Shown here: positions 42,121-53,343 of the stretch, one piece after another
Numbering within the stretch: the stretch's first letter is position 1
How the letters are laid out: each line of letters begins with the position of its first letter
Source of the DNA: Nocardia fusca NBRC 14340
GTDB lineage: Bacteria > Actinomycetota > Actinomycetes > Mycobacteriales > Mycobacteriaceae
Direction: 5' to 3'
DNA: 64,000 bases
Assembly (NCBI RefSeq): GCF_001618425.1
Contig: NZ_BDCU01000062.1
Location: forward strand, 20,439-84,438
The notes under the pieces: generated by a model
What the model was told of the DNA's origin: nothing
What the model saw: only the letters and a program-made list of their open reading frames with translations
The model's database searches: none
Translations under genes and position numbers: made by a program

Positions 42121-43464
42121 ATGGGGGTTGGTATGGGAGAGCGCAGGGCGTCCGCCGCCGAGCAACTCGCGCATCGGTACCGCTCCCTGGTCGAGCACTC
42201 CCCCGACGGCATCTGTGTGCACGAACGCGGCATCGTCGTCTACGCCAATCCGGCGGCCCTGCGGATCATGGGCGCCAAGAACCTGGCCGAGGTCCTCGGG
42301 CAGCACATCGCCCGTTTCGTACACCCCGATTTCCGCCAGCCCATGTACGAGCGCATCGCCGGCCTGACCGCGACGGGTAACGCGTCCGAACCCACCGAGA
42401 TGGTGTTACTGGCACTGGACGGACGCGAGGTTCCGGTGGAGACGGTCTCGGTGCTCACCGCCTGGCACGATCGCCTCGCCTACCAGGTGGTGATCCACGA
42501 TCTGACGGCCCAGAAAGCGGCCGAACGTGCCCAGCGGCGGGCCGAGCAGCACTTCACCACGGTGGTTTCCCAGCTGGAGGAAGGGGTGGCTGTTTTCTAT
42601 CGGGACGGGACCATCGCCTCGGCCAACCCCGCCGCCCGCCGGATCTTCGGAATCGACGACCGGATACCGCTGGTGGGCTCCAAGATCACCACGCTGCCGC
42701 TGGAACTGCTGGACTCGAACGGCCAACCCATGCCCCAGGAACGGCATCCGGTGGCGCGCACCCTGGCCACCGGAGAAACCGTCACCGGGTACGTCTTCGC
42801 GATCGTCCGCCCCGACGGTCAGCGCCGCTGGCTGGCGGTGTCGAGCCGGCTGCTGAATCCTGACGAACCGGGCACGGCCGCGGTGTGCTCGTTCGCCGAT
42901 ATCACCGAATACCTGGCCAGCCGCCGGCAGCTCGAATACCAGGCCACCCATGATCCACTCACGGGGTTGGCCAACCGGTCACTCATCCTGTCCCAGCTGT
43001 CCGGAGCACTCGCGGCCAGTGGTACGCACCGGGTGTCCACGGTGATGTTCATCGACCTCGACGGCTTCAAATCGATCAACGACACGATGGGCCACGCCAT
43101 CGGCGACACGGTGCTGCGGATCGTCGCGCATCGACTACAGCGCGCGCTGCGCAGCGGGGATCTGGTGGGCCGGCTCGGCGGGGACGAATTCCTGGTCCTG
43201 CTGGCCGGGCGGCCCGGCGACGAGGAGCTCGAACCTCTGGTCCGGCGGTTGCGGGCCGCCATGGCCGAACCGATCGTCGCGCGAGGGCACCGGATCGCGG
43301 TGAACGCGTCCATCGGGGTGACCACCCTGGAACCCGGCGATACGCGCACCCCGGAGGCGGTCCTGCACGATGCCGATGTCGCCATGTACGAGGCCAAATC
43401 ACCGAGCCGGCGCGATGGCACGCGCGGGCGCGGATTGCGCGGCGACAACTCGCATGTCTCGTGA
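42121..43464 (+). CDS. PAS-PAS-GGDEF diguanylate cyclase
   Basis: 447-residue soluble c-di-GMP synthase. Two PAS sensor domains (about residues 18-130, with EHSPDGICVHERGIVVYANP, and 145-270, with EGVAVFYRDGTIASANPAAR) precede a GGDEF domain. The active site GRLGGDEFLVLL is intact (GGDEF at 353-357), and an RxxD inhibitory I-site (RSGD, 344-347) lies five residues before it, so product inhibition is expected. DPLTGLANRSL marks the start of the cyclase domain. No transmembrane segment and no EAL domain, so signal input is cytosolic. ATG 42121 is given; ATG 42133 is possible. Confidence 0.92.
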   Translation: MGVGMGERRASAAEQLAHRYRSLVEHSPDGICVHERGIVVYANPAALRIMGAKNLAEVLGQHIARFVHPDFRQPMYERIAGLTATGNASEPTEMVLLALDGREVPVETVSVLTAWHDRLAYQVVIHDLTAQKAAERAQRRAEQHFTTVVSQLEEGVAVFYRDGTIASANPAARRIFGIDDRIPLVGSKITTLPLELLDSNGQPMPQERHPVARTLATGETVTGYVFAIVRPDGQRRWLAVSSRLLNPDEPGTAAVCSFADITEYLASRRQLEYQATHDPLTGLANRSLILSQLSGALAASGTHRVSTVMFIDLDGFKSINDTMGHAIGDTVLRIVAHRLQRALRSGDLVGRLGGDEFLVLLAGRPGDEELEPLVRRLRAAMAEPIVARGHRIAVNASIGVTTLEPGDTRTPEAVLHDADVAMYEAKSPSRRDGTRGRGLRGDNSHVS

Positions 43465-43590
43465 TAGTGCCGGTCTGACCTGCGCGAACAACATCCGATA
43501 CGAACCCGCAGTAGACTCGACAACTCTGTGCACGCCATTCCGCCGTGTCCCGCCGAGCCCGTCCCGCCGTGGGTGAGAAGGAGTCAGAAC

Positions 43591-45921
43591 TTGCCCGACA
43601 ACCGCACCGAGGAACGCCCTACCGAACCGGCTCCCGAGGTGGCGCCTCCGGATACGGCGATGCGGGACCTCGACCACGAACAGGCGTACCTGTCGGTGCT
43701 GTACGAGCGGCTCGACGGGATGCGCGCCTACGCCGACAATCGGCTGCGCACCGTCCTGCTGGAAACCGGGGGGACCCCGCAGGCCCGTACCGAACGGGAG
43801 TCGTTCACGCAGCTCTACACCGAGGATCTGGCCAAATACGACGCCGCCGAGCACGGCCTGTGTTTCGGCCGCATCGACCTCACGGCCGCGGACGACGATC
43901 CGGAGCAGCGCTATATCGGCCGACTGGGCATCCTCGACGAGGACAACGACTACGAACCCCTGCTGCTGGATTGGCGGGCCCCGCTGGCGCGGCCGTTCTA
44001 CCTGGCCACCACTGCCGCACCGGACGGGGTGCTGCGGCGTCGCCACATCCGCTCCCGTAACCGCCGGGTGACCGCGGTCAACGACGAATACCTCGATCTC
44101 GAGGCCGCGCACCGGGCCGGGGTCACGACCTCCGACGGTGGCGTCGGCAGCGAGAGCGCCCTGCTGGCCGCGCTGAACGCCGCCCGCACCGGCCAGATGG
44201 CCGACATCGTCGAGACGATCCAGAGCGAACAGGACGCGATCATCCGCGCCGAGCACAAGAGCGTGCTGGTCGTGCAGGGCGGGCCGGGCACCGGAAAAAC
44301 CGCGGTCGCCCTGCACCGTGCCGCCTATCTCCTGTACACCTATCGCCAGCAGCTGGCCAAGAGCGGTGTCCTCATCATCGGCCCCAACGCCACCTTCCTG
44401 GACTACATCGGTCAGGTGCTGCCGTCGCTCGGTGAGACCGGGGTCCTGCTGTCCACCATCGGCGATCTGTACCCGGGTGTGAAGGCCACGCTCACCGACT
44501 CGCTGCGCGCCGGGGAGCTGAAGGGCTCGACGAAGGTGCTGGACGTCCTGAAGAACGCCGTACGCGACCGCCAGCAGGTGCCGGGTGAACCGATCACTCT
44601 GAGCTTCGACGGATACCCGGTGACCCTGGACCGCAAGATCGTCACCCGGGCCCGCGGCCGGGCCCGCTCCTCGCGGCGCCCGCACAACCTGGCGCGGCCC
44701 ATCTTCGCGTCGATGGTGATCGAGGCCCTCACCGACCAGCTGGCGCAGACCATGGGCGCCGACCCGGCCGGTAACGGCCGCAGCCTGCTCAGTGCGGCGG
44801 ATCTGTCCGAGATCAGCGACGAGTTGCGCGCCGATCCGAAAGTCCAGCGCGTGCTGGCCGAGTTGTGGCCGATGCTCACTCCACAGCAGGTGCTGGGCGA
44901 TCTGTTCGCCGACCCGGACCGGCTGGAGCGCGCCGCCGGCAAGGTACTCGAGCCGGCCGACCGGGCCGAACTGCTACGCACCGGTACCGGCGAGTTCAGT
45001 GCCGCCGACGCCCCGCTGCTGGACGAACTCGCCGAACTCCTGGGCACCGACGACGCCGAGGAACGCGAACGCGCCCGGCGGCGCTGGCGCGCCCAGCTCG
45101 CCGAGGCACAGGACGCCCTGGACATCCTGACCGGATCGGCCCCGCAGGACCTCGAGGACGAACTCGACCCCGAGATCCTGATGGCCTACGACCTCATCGA
45201 TGCGAGCCAGCTGGCCGAACGCCAGCAGGTGCGCAACCGCCAGACCACCGCCGAACGCGCCGCGGGAGACCGCACCTGGACCTACGGGCACGTGATCGTG
45301 GACGAAGCACAGGAACTGTCGGAGATGGCCTGGCGCATGGTGATGCGCCGGATCCCGAATCGATGGATCACCGTGGTCGGCGATATCGCGCAGACCGGTG
45401 ATCCGGCGGGCGCGAGTTCCTGGGCGGACATGCTGGAACCGTATGTGGCCACACGGTGGAAACGCACCGAGCTCACCGTCAACTACCGGACCCCGTCGGA
45501 GATCATGGCGGTGGCGGCGGACGTATTGGCCGCGATCGACCCCACCGCCGAGGTGCCGCGCTCGGTCCGCGATTCGGGCGTGCCGCCGCGGGCGCACCGG
45601 ATCCCGGCGGCGCACCTCTCGGCGAACCTGTCCGGTCTGCTCGCCGAGGAGCAGGGCCCGGGCACCGCCGCGGTGCTGACACCGGCCGCCCTGGTGGACG
45701 AATTATCCGGGCTGGCAAACGAATACGTGCGCGTACTGACGGTGACCGAAGCGAAGGGCCTGGAGTTCGACGCGGTGTACCTGGTCGAGCCCGGTGCGGT
45801 GATCGCCGAATCACCGCGCGGCCGTAACGATCTGTACGTCGCGATCACCCGCGCCACCCAGCGGCTCACCGTGGTGCACAGCGGCGATCTCCCACCAGAA
45901 CTGCGCCGCCTGGCCGACTGA
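43591..45921 (+). CDS. HelD-family UvrD-like helicase (RNA-polymerase recycling factor, HelR-like)
   Basis: 776-residue superfamily-1 ATPase related to actinobacterial HelD/HelR, which pulls stalled or rifamycin-bound RNA polymerase off DNA. An N-terminal antiparallel coiled coil (about residues 25-90) probes the secondary channel; Walker A VVQGGPGTGKTAVALHRAAY is at about 227-246, with motif IVDEAQELSEMAWRMVMRR and the C-terminal motifs LTVTEAKGLEFDAVYLVEP and YVAITRATQRL. TTG 43591 is the likely start: GAAGGAG is seven bases upstream. A TAGACT -10-like element lies about 75 bases before it. No rifamycin-associated element was seen upstream. Confidence 0.9.
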   Translation: MPDNRTEERPTEPAPEVAPPDTAMRDLDHEQAYLSVLYERLDGMRAYADNRLRTVLLETGGTPQARTERESFTQLYTEDLAKYDAAEHGLCFGRIDLTAADDDPEQRYIGRLGILDEDNDYEPLLLDWRAPLARPFYLATTAAPDGVLRRRHIRSRNRRVTAVNDEYLDLEAAHRAGVTTSDGGVGSESALLAALNAARTGQMADIVETIQSEQDAIIRAEHKSVLVVQGGPGTGKTAVALHRAAYLLYTYRQQLAKSGVLIIGPNATFLDYIGQVLPSLGETGVLLSTIGDLYPGVKATLTDSLRAGELKGSTKVLDVLKNAVRDRQQVPGEPITLSFDGYPVTLDRKIVTRARGRARSSRRPHNLARPIFASMVIEALTDQLAQTMGADPAGNGRSLLSAADLSEISDELRADPKVQRVLAELWPMLTPQQVLGDLFADPDRLERAAGKVLEPADRAELLRTGTGEFSAADAPLLDELAELLGTDDAEERERARRRWRAQLAEAQDALDILTGSAPQDLEDELDPEILMAYDLIDASQLAERQQVRNRQTTAERAAGDRTWTYGHVIVDEAQELSEMAWRMVMRRIPNRWITVVGDIAQTGDPAGASSWADMLEPYVATRWKRTELTVNYRTPSEIMAVAADVLAAIDPTAEVPRSVRDSGVPPRAHRIPAAHLSANLSGLLAEEQGPGTAAVLTPAALVDELSGLANEYVRVLTVTEAKGLEFDAVYLVEPGAVIAESPRGRNDLYVAITRATQRLTVVHSGDLPPELRRLAD

Positions 45922-45937
45922 GGCCGCTGGAACGCGG

Positions 45938-45973
45938 CCGCCCCGCCCGGAAGCCGAGCTCCGGGCGGGGCGG
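45938..45973. terminator. Bidirectional terminator between HelD and Usp genes
   Basis: CCGCCCCGCCCGG (45938-45950), ten-base loop, CCGGGCGGGGCGG (45961-45973): a perfect 13-pair stem between two convergent genes. Confidence 0.85.
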
Positions 45974-45991
45974 TGGTCCGCGATCGCGGTA

Positions 45992-46444
45992 TCAGCGCAC
46001 GGTGTGCACGATCAGCACATCGGACTTGGATTTCCGCGCCACATCGGAGGGCACAGAGCCCAGCAGCCGGCCGGCCAGAGTGTTCAGGCCACGGTTACCG
46101 ACCACGAGCAGATCGGCCTGGGTCTCTTTGACCAGGTCGAGCAGGGATTCGACCGGTTCTCCGACAATGGCCTTCTCGACGATCTCCTTGGCCCCGGCGG
46201 CACTGGCCTTGTCGCGGGCGGTGCGCAGGATCTCGTTGGTGGGCGCCGAACCACGAACCTGGTACGCCTCGTCCTTGAGCAAATCGCTCGCGGCGGCGAC
46301 GTCACGGTCGTCGGTCGGGTAGTAGGCGCAGGCCACGATCAACGTCGAGCCCGCGGCTCCGGCCAGTGACGCGGCCTTTTCCACGGCGACGTACGACGAG
46401 TCCGAGCCGTCGGTACCGACGACAATGGTCCGGTAGGCGGTCAT
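45992..46444 (-). CDS. Universal stress protein (UspA family)
   Basis: 150-residue single-domain Usp. It begins YRTIVVGTDGSDSSYVAVEK and has the ATP-binding motif VVGNRGLNTLAGRLLGSVPS near the C-terminus (G-x2-G-x9-G-S), so it is the nucleotide-binding type, similar to the cAMP-binding Rv1636 that occupies the same neighbourhood in M. tuberculosis. ATG 46444 is preceded by GGAGGAGAGA; the frame is open to 46588 but that part lacks conservation. Likely a stress or dormancy-linked signalling protein. Confidence 0.92.
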   Translation of the reverse strand: MTAYRTIVVGTDGSDSSYVAVEKAASLAGAAGSTLIVACAYYPTDDRDVAAASDLLKDEAYQVRGSAPTNEILRTARDKASAAGAKEIVEKAIVGEPVESLLDLVKETQADLLVVGNRGLNTLAGRLLGSVPSDVARKSKSDVLIVHTVR

Positions 46445-46775
46445 TCTCTCCTCCAACTGTGCGGGGTATAAACGCGGCTGCACCGGTTGCTCGTGGAATG
46501 TCGGGCGACGGCGCAGCGACTGCGTAGACCATAGCCGGAACACCGGCCCGAATATCCGGATTCGTTGTACATCACATACGCGTTCCACTGCGGTGACGTT
46601 TCACATTTCGCCCCGGACGAACGATGAATGCCGCGTCTACCTGGCACTTCCCCCACCGGCGCGGGTAAACCTGTGAGGGGTCACAAGGAATGCGAACACC
46701 CTTGGCGCCGTGGGACTTTCCTCACAGTTCCGGTACGCACCACATCCGGCGGGCACCGGCACCATTTCGGGGGGA
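46445..46775. other. 331-base region between Usp and DoxX genes
   Basis: Carries the Usp promoter and 5-prime leader on the minus strand; the A+T-richer stretch around 46555-46625 (GTTGTACATCACATACG) is the likely promoter area. No gene, RNA or repeat is supported. Confidence 0.4.
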
Positions 46776-47189
46776 TCAGAGGGAGAACAGCGGACCGGTA
46801 ATCGTCAGGCCCAATTCCTCGGTGTGCGCGAAAAAGGCGAACAGCATCAGGCAGGCACCGGCGAGTGCGAGGTCCTTGTTGAACTGGATCGTCTCCGCCT
46901 GGGTGGCCTCGGCCTCGGTTTCCTTCCAGAAGGCGTGCATCATGATCATGGTGGGGACCAGCATGATCAACAGCAGCAGGGCGCCCAGGTCGGCCCAGAT
47001 CCCGAACAGGATGCTGATACTGCCCAGCAGCATGAGCAGCCCGGACCCCTGTACCGCCACCTCCGGCACCGGTACCCCCTTGGCCCGCGCGTATCCCGCC
47101 ATGGCCTTGGTCTGGGTGAAATGCCCCAGCGCCGAACTCAGGAACAGAATGACGAACATCACGCGGCCGATCAACACCACGACATCCAT
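46776..47189 (-). CDS. DoxX-family membrane protein
   Basis: 137-residue protein with four transmembrane helices. The family core LIGRVMFVILFLSSALGHFT leads to YARAKGVPVPEVAVQGSGLL and a C-terminal FNKDLALAGACLMLFAF; the FNKDLALAGA motif is common in DoxX. In mycobacteria DoxX works with SseA and SodA in a membrane oxidoreductase complex; that link is not shown here. ATG 47189 has GAGGAG six bases upstream. It lies 54 bases downstream of the AraC-family gene and may share its transcript. Confidence 0.87.
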   Translation of the reverse strand: MDVVVLIGRVMFVILFLSSALGHFTQTKAMAGYARAKGVPVPEVAVQGSGLLMLLGSISILFGIWADLGALLLLIMLVPTMIMMHAFWKETEAEATQAETIQFNKDLALAGACLMLFAFFAHTEELGLTITGPLFSL

Positions 47190-47243
47190 GTACAGCTCCT
47201 CATCTGTCGCCGACGGTACCGCTTCGCCCGAGAGGGTCTCCGA

Positions 47244-48122
47244 TTATGAGGCCGGCATGACCTTGGAGGTCACCTCATCGCGCGAGCGTAACGAATTCTT
47301 GGCATATTCCAGCGGAGCCATTCCGACTTCGGCCGTGAACTCACGGGTGAAATGCGCCTGATCGAAATAACCGAGTTCGGCCGCCAGTGCCGCCAGATCC
47401 GCGATACGACCGCGGGCCAGAAGATCGGCGCCGTCCTGTAATCGATATCGCCGCAGCACCCATTTCGGTCCGGCACCGATATAGCGGCGGAACAGCCGCT
47501 GCAGTGTGCGCACCGGTACCCCGAATCGCTCGGTGACCTGATCGACCCGGGTCAGTTCGGGATCACCGGCCATCGCAGCGGCGATCGTCAGCACGAGCCG
47601 GTAGTTGGGGTCGTCCCGGCGCGCGCGGGTACCGAGATAATCCTCGACCAGGCGGCGGCGGCCGGGATCGCCGGGTTCGGCGAGTACCCGGTCGACGAGG
47701 TCGCCGGTATCGGGCAGCACCTCGTCCACCGGTACCGCGCGATTCCGGAACGCACCGACATCGAGCCCGGTGAACGCCCCGAACCCGCCGGGCCGGAACC
47801 GGACGCCGAAGGTCTCTCCCCGGCCGATCAATTCGCGGACGTACTTCCTGGTGCAGACACCGTTGACGAAACCACCACGGCGGTCGCCGTCGCGTTCGAA
47901 GGTGAGGTGTACACAGGGATACGGCAGGACCTCGGCGTGATAGGGCGCCCGGCCGCGCATATCCCAGCGCACCGACCAGTACCAGTCCACATAGTCCGAT
48001 ACCGTGCCGCCCGCCGGCAGGCGGTTCAGCGTGCGGTACCGCTCCTGCTCATGGGGATACAGGATCGCCTTGCGGTCACCGGCCGCGGGCACGTCGGTCG
48101 CCGGTATCCACGCGTCAGCCAC
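47244..48122 (-). CDS. AraC-family transcriptional regulator with DUF6597-like N-domain
   Basis: 292-residue regulator. The N-terminal domain (GGTVSDYVDWYWSVRWDMRG, EVLPYPCVHLTFE, ETFGVRFRPGGFGAFTGLDV) is the DUF6597 sensor of many actinobacterial AraC proteins. The C-terminal pair of helix-turn-helices reads DQVTERFGVPVRTLQRLFRR and AELGYFDQAHFTREFTAEVG then MAPLEYAKN. GTG 48122 is chosen (GGAAGG eight bases upstream), with weak evidence. Target unknown; the adjacent DoxX gene is a candidate. Confidence 0.85.
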   Translation of the reverse strand: MADAWIPATDVPAAGDRKAILYPHEQERYRTLNRLPAGGTVSDYVDWYWSVRWDMRGRAPYHAEVLPYPCVHLTFERDGDRRGGFVNGVCTRKYVRELIGRGETFGVRFRPGGFGAFTGLDVGAFRNRAVPVDEVLPDTGDLVDRVLAEPGDPGRRRLVEDYLGTRARRDDPNYRLVLTIAAAMAGDPELTRVDQVTERFGVPVRTLQRLFRRYIGAGPKWVLRRYRLQDGADLLARGRIADLAALAAELGYFDQAHFTREFTAEVGMAPLEYAKNSLRSRDEVTSKVMPAS

Positions 48123-48522
48123 GGCCGCGGCCTTCCGCACCCGGGCCTGTTCGACTCGGCACCGACTGCCGGCAACCGGCGGGCGACAGCCGGCCGGACA
48201 CGAACACACGCCCCGGTATCGGCCCGGCAGCGGCGACTGCGTCCGACCCGAGCGGGCCGCCACCGGCGCCCACGGCAGCCGGTTCCATCCGGACCGAGCG
48301 ACGCGTGTACCTGAATCCGCGCGCCACCGAATGCCGGGCGGCCGAAAGCGGGTTCCCGCGCCGAAATCCGATCCATGGGCGTAGCGCGCCCTCGGCGGGC
48401 GGGGACGGCGGACGCTCGCCGCCCACCGGACGGCGCCGGCCGGGTGTATCGGCGGGCCCGGAGGGCTCCTTCTCGAGCTGTCGCTTTCTTACAAGAATCC
48501 ACGACGCCGGCCCGGCAGAGTC
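48123..48522. other. 400-base region between AraC and VOC genes
   Basis: Divergent promoter region for the AraC regulator (minus) and VOC gene (plus). It is G+C- and Arg-codon-rich in several frames but shows no ribosome-binding sites with plausible products, no hairpin pair and no repeat. Nothing further is supported. Confidence 0.4.
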
Positions 48523-48999
48523 ATGGGCATGAGCGAAACAGTCGATCCCATTCCCGAGGGCTACCACTCCATCACCGTGTTCATCGCGGTCTCCGACGGC
48601 GATGCCGCCATCGACTTCTATACCGCGGTGTTCGGTGCCGAAGTGATCTCGCGCAACGATATGCCCGATGGTCAGCCCGCCCACGCCGAACTGAAGATCG
48701 GCGATTCCACCATCCAGCTGGGGCTCCCGGTACCGGACCAGAACGTGCTGGCGCCCAGCGGCGACTGGGTACACACCTCGCTGGTCCACTACTGCCCCGA
48801 CGTCGACGCGGTGATCGCCCGCGCCCGCGAGCACGGCGCCCGGGTGGCCGAGGACCCGGCCACCTTCGTCACCGGCGACCGGTACGGGGCCCTGAAGGAC
48901 CCCTTCGGCCATCGCTGGGTCGTGATGACCCGGGTGGAGGACGTCTCCCGCGAGGAGGCCGAGCGTCGCGTGAACGAATGGCTGGCCACGCAGGCCTGA
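48523..48999 (+). CDS. VOC-family protein (PhnB-like)
   Basis: 158-residue glyoxalase-fold protein of the PhnB/YCCR group. Features: GYHSITVFIAVSDGDAAIDF at the start, YTAVFGAEVISRNDMPDGQP, and the C-terminal YGALKDPFGHRWVVMTRVED typical of this subfamily. It may bind a metal and a small substrate; function unknown. ATG 48523 is given; ATG 48529 two codons later is equally possible (leaderless start). It converges with uvrB across a 29-base gap. Confidence 0.85.
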   Translation: MGMSETVDPIPEGYHSITVFIAVSDGDAAIDFYTAVFGAEVISRNDMPDGQPAHAELKIGDSTIQLGLPVPDQNVLAPSGDWVHTSLVHYCPDVDAVIARAREHGARVAEDPATFVTGDRYGALKDPFGHRWVVMTRVEDVSREEAERRVNEWLATQA

Positions 49000-49028
49000 A
49001 CCCGAGGGCCGGCGCGGCCGGGATCCGG

Positions 49029-51221
<2,193 letters not shown>

Positions 51222-51356
51222 GCCCCAAGACTAAGCGCGGACACCGACAGAATCTCGCCCGCGACCTGTGCCGGAGCCCACGTCCCGCGGCCGGGCCCGG
51301 TGCGACGAGCGGCGGGCCTACTCGCCCGGGCCGCCCAGTGGGTAGATTCAGCAGCT

Positions 51357-51881
51357 GTGACACAGGCACCGAGCGTGGACGTCCACCGACCGAAGGTGGA
51401 GTACTTCGATATCGCGGAACTGACGAACACCGATCCGAAGGGTTTCGTCCGCGATGTGGAGCGCTACCACCTCGAGCCCTGGGGGCTCTACATGGCGCGG
51501 ACCGCCGACCACCCGCAATTCCACTACATCGAGTCCTGGCTGCTCCCCGAATTGAACCTGCGCGCCACAGTGTTCCATTTCCATCCGGCCCATCGGCGCG
51601 ATCAGGACTATTACCTCGATATCGGCGAATTCGGCGAGGTCGGGCCGAAGAAATGGCGCTCGGTGGACCATTATCTCGACCTGGTGGTCCGCACGGGACG
51701 CGAGACCGAACTCCTGGACGTCGACGAACTCCTGGCCGCACACACCGTGGGCCTGCTGGATGCCCGCGCCGCGGAGCGAGCGGTGGCCACGGCCACCCGG
51801 GCCATCGACGGTATCGCCGCCCACGGCCACGACTTCCTGGCTTGGACGGCCTCGCTGGATATGCCGCTCACCTGGCTGTAA
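51357..51881 (+). CDS. DUF402 protein (Rv1632c-like)
   Basis: 174-residue protein with a DUF402 fold. Segments TADHPQFHYIESWLLPELNL, FHFHPAHRRDQDYYLDIGEF and HYLDLVVRTGRETELLDVDE carry the acidic residues that, in characterised DUF402/FomD-like proteins, coordinate metal and hydrolyse nucleotide phosphates. GTG 51357 has TAGATT eight bases upstream, so it should be leaderless. The placement divergent from uvrB and convergent with coaE is the same as Rv1632c in M. tuberculosis. Substrate unknown. Confidence 0.85.
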   Translation: MTQAPSVDVHRPKVEYFDIAELTNTDPKGFVRDVERYHLEPWGLYMARTADHPQFHYIESWLLPELNLRATVFHFHPAHRRDQDYYLDIGEFGEVGPKKWRSVDHYLDLVVRTGRETELLDVDELLAAHTVGLLDARAAERAVATATRAIDGIAAHGHDFLAWTASLDMPLTWL

Positions 51882-51958
51882 CCCGCCGGCACGGCGCGGC
51901 GGGATCCGGCCCGCCCGCTCCGCGGAGCGGGCGCACAGCCCGGGCTCGTCCGCTACCG

Positions 51959-53161
51959 CTACTCCGGATGCGCGGCCCGCCAGGTGAGCACCCGCTGGTG
52001 CACCCCGTCGAACCAGGGTTCCTTGACCGCCAGGTAGGCAGCGACGGCGTCCTCTCGATCGAGCCCGGCGGCCGCGGCCGCCGCCTTCTGCTTCACCTCT
52101 GCGTATTCCGCCCGCGCGGCCGGTTCGGCGCGCAACCAGTCGCGGAAGGCGAGCGCGAACACCTGCCCGGGTCCACCGGCGACCCGCAGATGGACATAGG
52201 CCGGGCGCCCGGGATCGGCGTTACCGTGCACGCGTTTCTCCCAGTGCCCCGAATCCACCTCGGCCCCGGTGCCCGGCTTCGGATTGTCGTGGGTGTGCTG
52301 CGGGATCACCGGGAATCCGGCGGCGGCCAGCGCGTCGCGGATACCGTCGGCCGCGGCGAGGTCCGGAACGGTGATCTGCAGGTCGAGGAGATCTTTCGCG
52401 GGCAGACCGGGCACCGCGGTGGAACCGATGTGGTCGATCCGCACCGCGGCGGCACCGGCGGCCACCCGCAGCCGCGCGATCAGCCGCTGCGCCTGCGCGT
52501 CCCATTCCGGATCGGGGTCCACGAGCCGGGGCGCCGGCCGCACCGCGCTACCGGAACGCATATTCGCCTCGAACGGGATCAACCGCTCGTCCCACAGCCG
52601 CGCCACGGCGGCTTCGACCTCTCCGGCGGGGCCATTGTTGTCCAGCAGTACATCGGCGGCGGCCCGGCGCTGCTCGTCGGTCGCCTGCGCCGCAATCCGC
52701 GCCCGCGCATCGTCCTCGGCCACTCCGCGGAACTCGACCAGACGCCGGATCCGGGTCTCGGCGGCGACATCGACCACCAGCACCAGGTTCATGAAGGGCG
52801 CCATATGGTTCTCCACCAGCAGCGGAACGTCCTGGACCACAATGGCGTCCGGCGCGGCGGCGGCGAAGAGTTCGGCCGTGCGCTGCCCGACCAGCGGATG
52901 AGTGATCGAGTTCAGGGTGGTGCGCGATTCGTCGTCGCGAAACGCCTTGGCCGCCAGCGCCGGGCGGTCCAGGCTGCCGTCTGCGGCCAGGATATCCGAG
53001 CCGAACGCCTCGACCAGCGCGGCGAGCCCCGGCGTTCCGACCGCGACCACTTCCCGTGCGATGACATCGGAATCGATGAGCACCGCGCCCCGCGCCACGA
53101 GCGCTCGCGCGACCGTCGATTTGCCCGCTCCCATACCGCCGGTGAGGCCGATTCGTAACAT
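51959..53161 (-). CDS. coaE: Dephospho-CoA kinase fused to a GrpB (UPF0157) domain
   Basis: 400 residues. Residues about 1-195 are CoaE, which phosphorylates dephospho-CoA at the last step of CoA synthesis: P-loop GLTGGMGAGKSTVARAL, LIDSDVIAREVVAVG and the lid region with DVPLLVENHM. Residues about 215-395 are a GrpB/nucleotidyltransferase-like domain (IDHIGSTAVPGLPAKDLLDL, HTHDNPKPGTG, RVHGNADPGRPAYVHLRVAG). The fusion is normal in mycobacteria and relatives; the GrpB part is reported to affect CoaE folding or activity. ATG 53161. Confidence 0.96.
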   Translation of the reverse strand: MLRIGLTGGMGAGKSTVARALVARGAVLIDSDVIAREVVAVGTPGLAALVEAFGSDILAADGSLDRPALAAKAFRDDESRTTLNSITHPLVGQRTAELFAAAAPDAIVVQDVPLLVENHMAPFMNLVLVVDVAAETRIRRLVEFRGVAEDDARARIAAQATDEQRRAAADVLLDNNGPAGEVEAAVARLWDERLIPFEANMRSGSAVRPAPRLVDPDPEWDAQAQRLIARLRVAAGAAAVRIDHIGSTAVPGLPAKDLLDLQITVPDLAAADGIRDALAAAGFPVIPQHTHDNPKPGTGAEVDSGHWEKRVHGNADPGRPAYVHLRVAGGPGQVFALAFRDWLRAEPAARAEYAEVKQKAAAAAAGLDREDAVAAYLAVKEPWFDGVHQRVLTWRAAHPE

Positions 53162-53343
53162 TCGCTCAGTCTCGCATCCGCCCGTACCGGCGCGGCGACG
53201 AGGTTTCGCGCATTACCCGCTCGACACGCCCAGGCGTGGCGGAACGGAGCAAATGTCCTGATTACGCCAGTGACTGCGTTAGTGTTCGGCCTGAGTGCAC
53301 GCCCCGATTCACCGCTTCTGTTACGGATAGCAAAGGAACGAGC

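Noticed and set aside
43465..43590. Rifamycin-associated element upstream of the HelD-family gene
   Set aside because: No matching long inverted element was found between the GGDEF stop and the TTG start.
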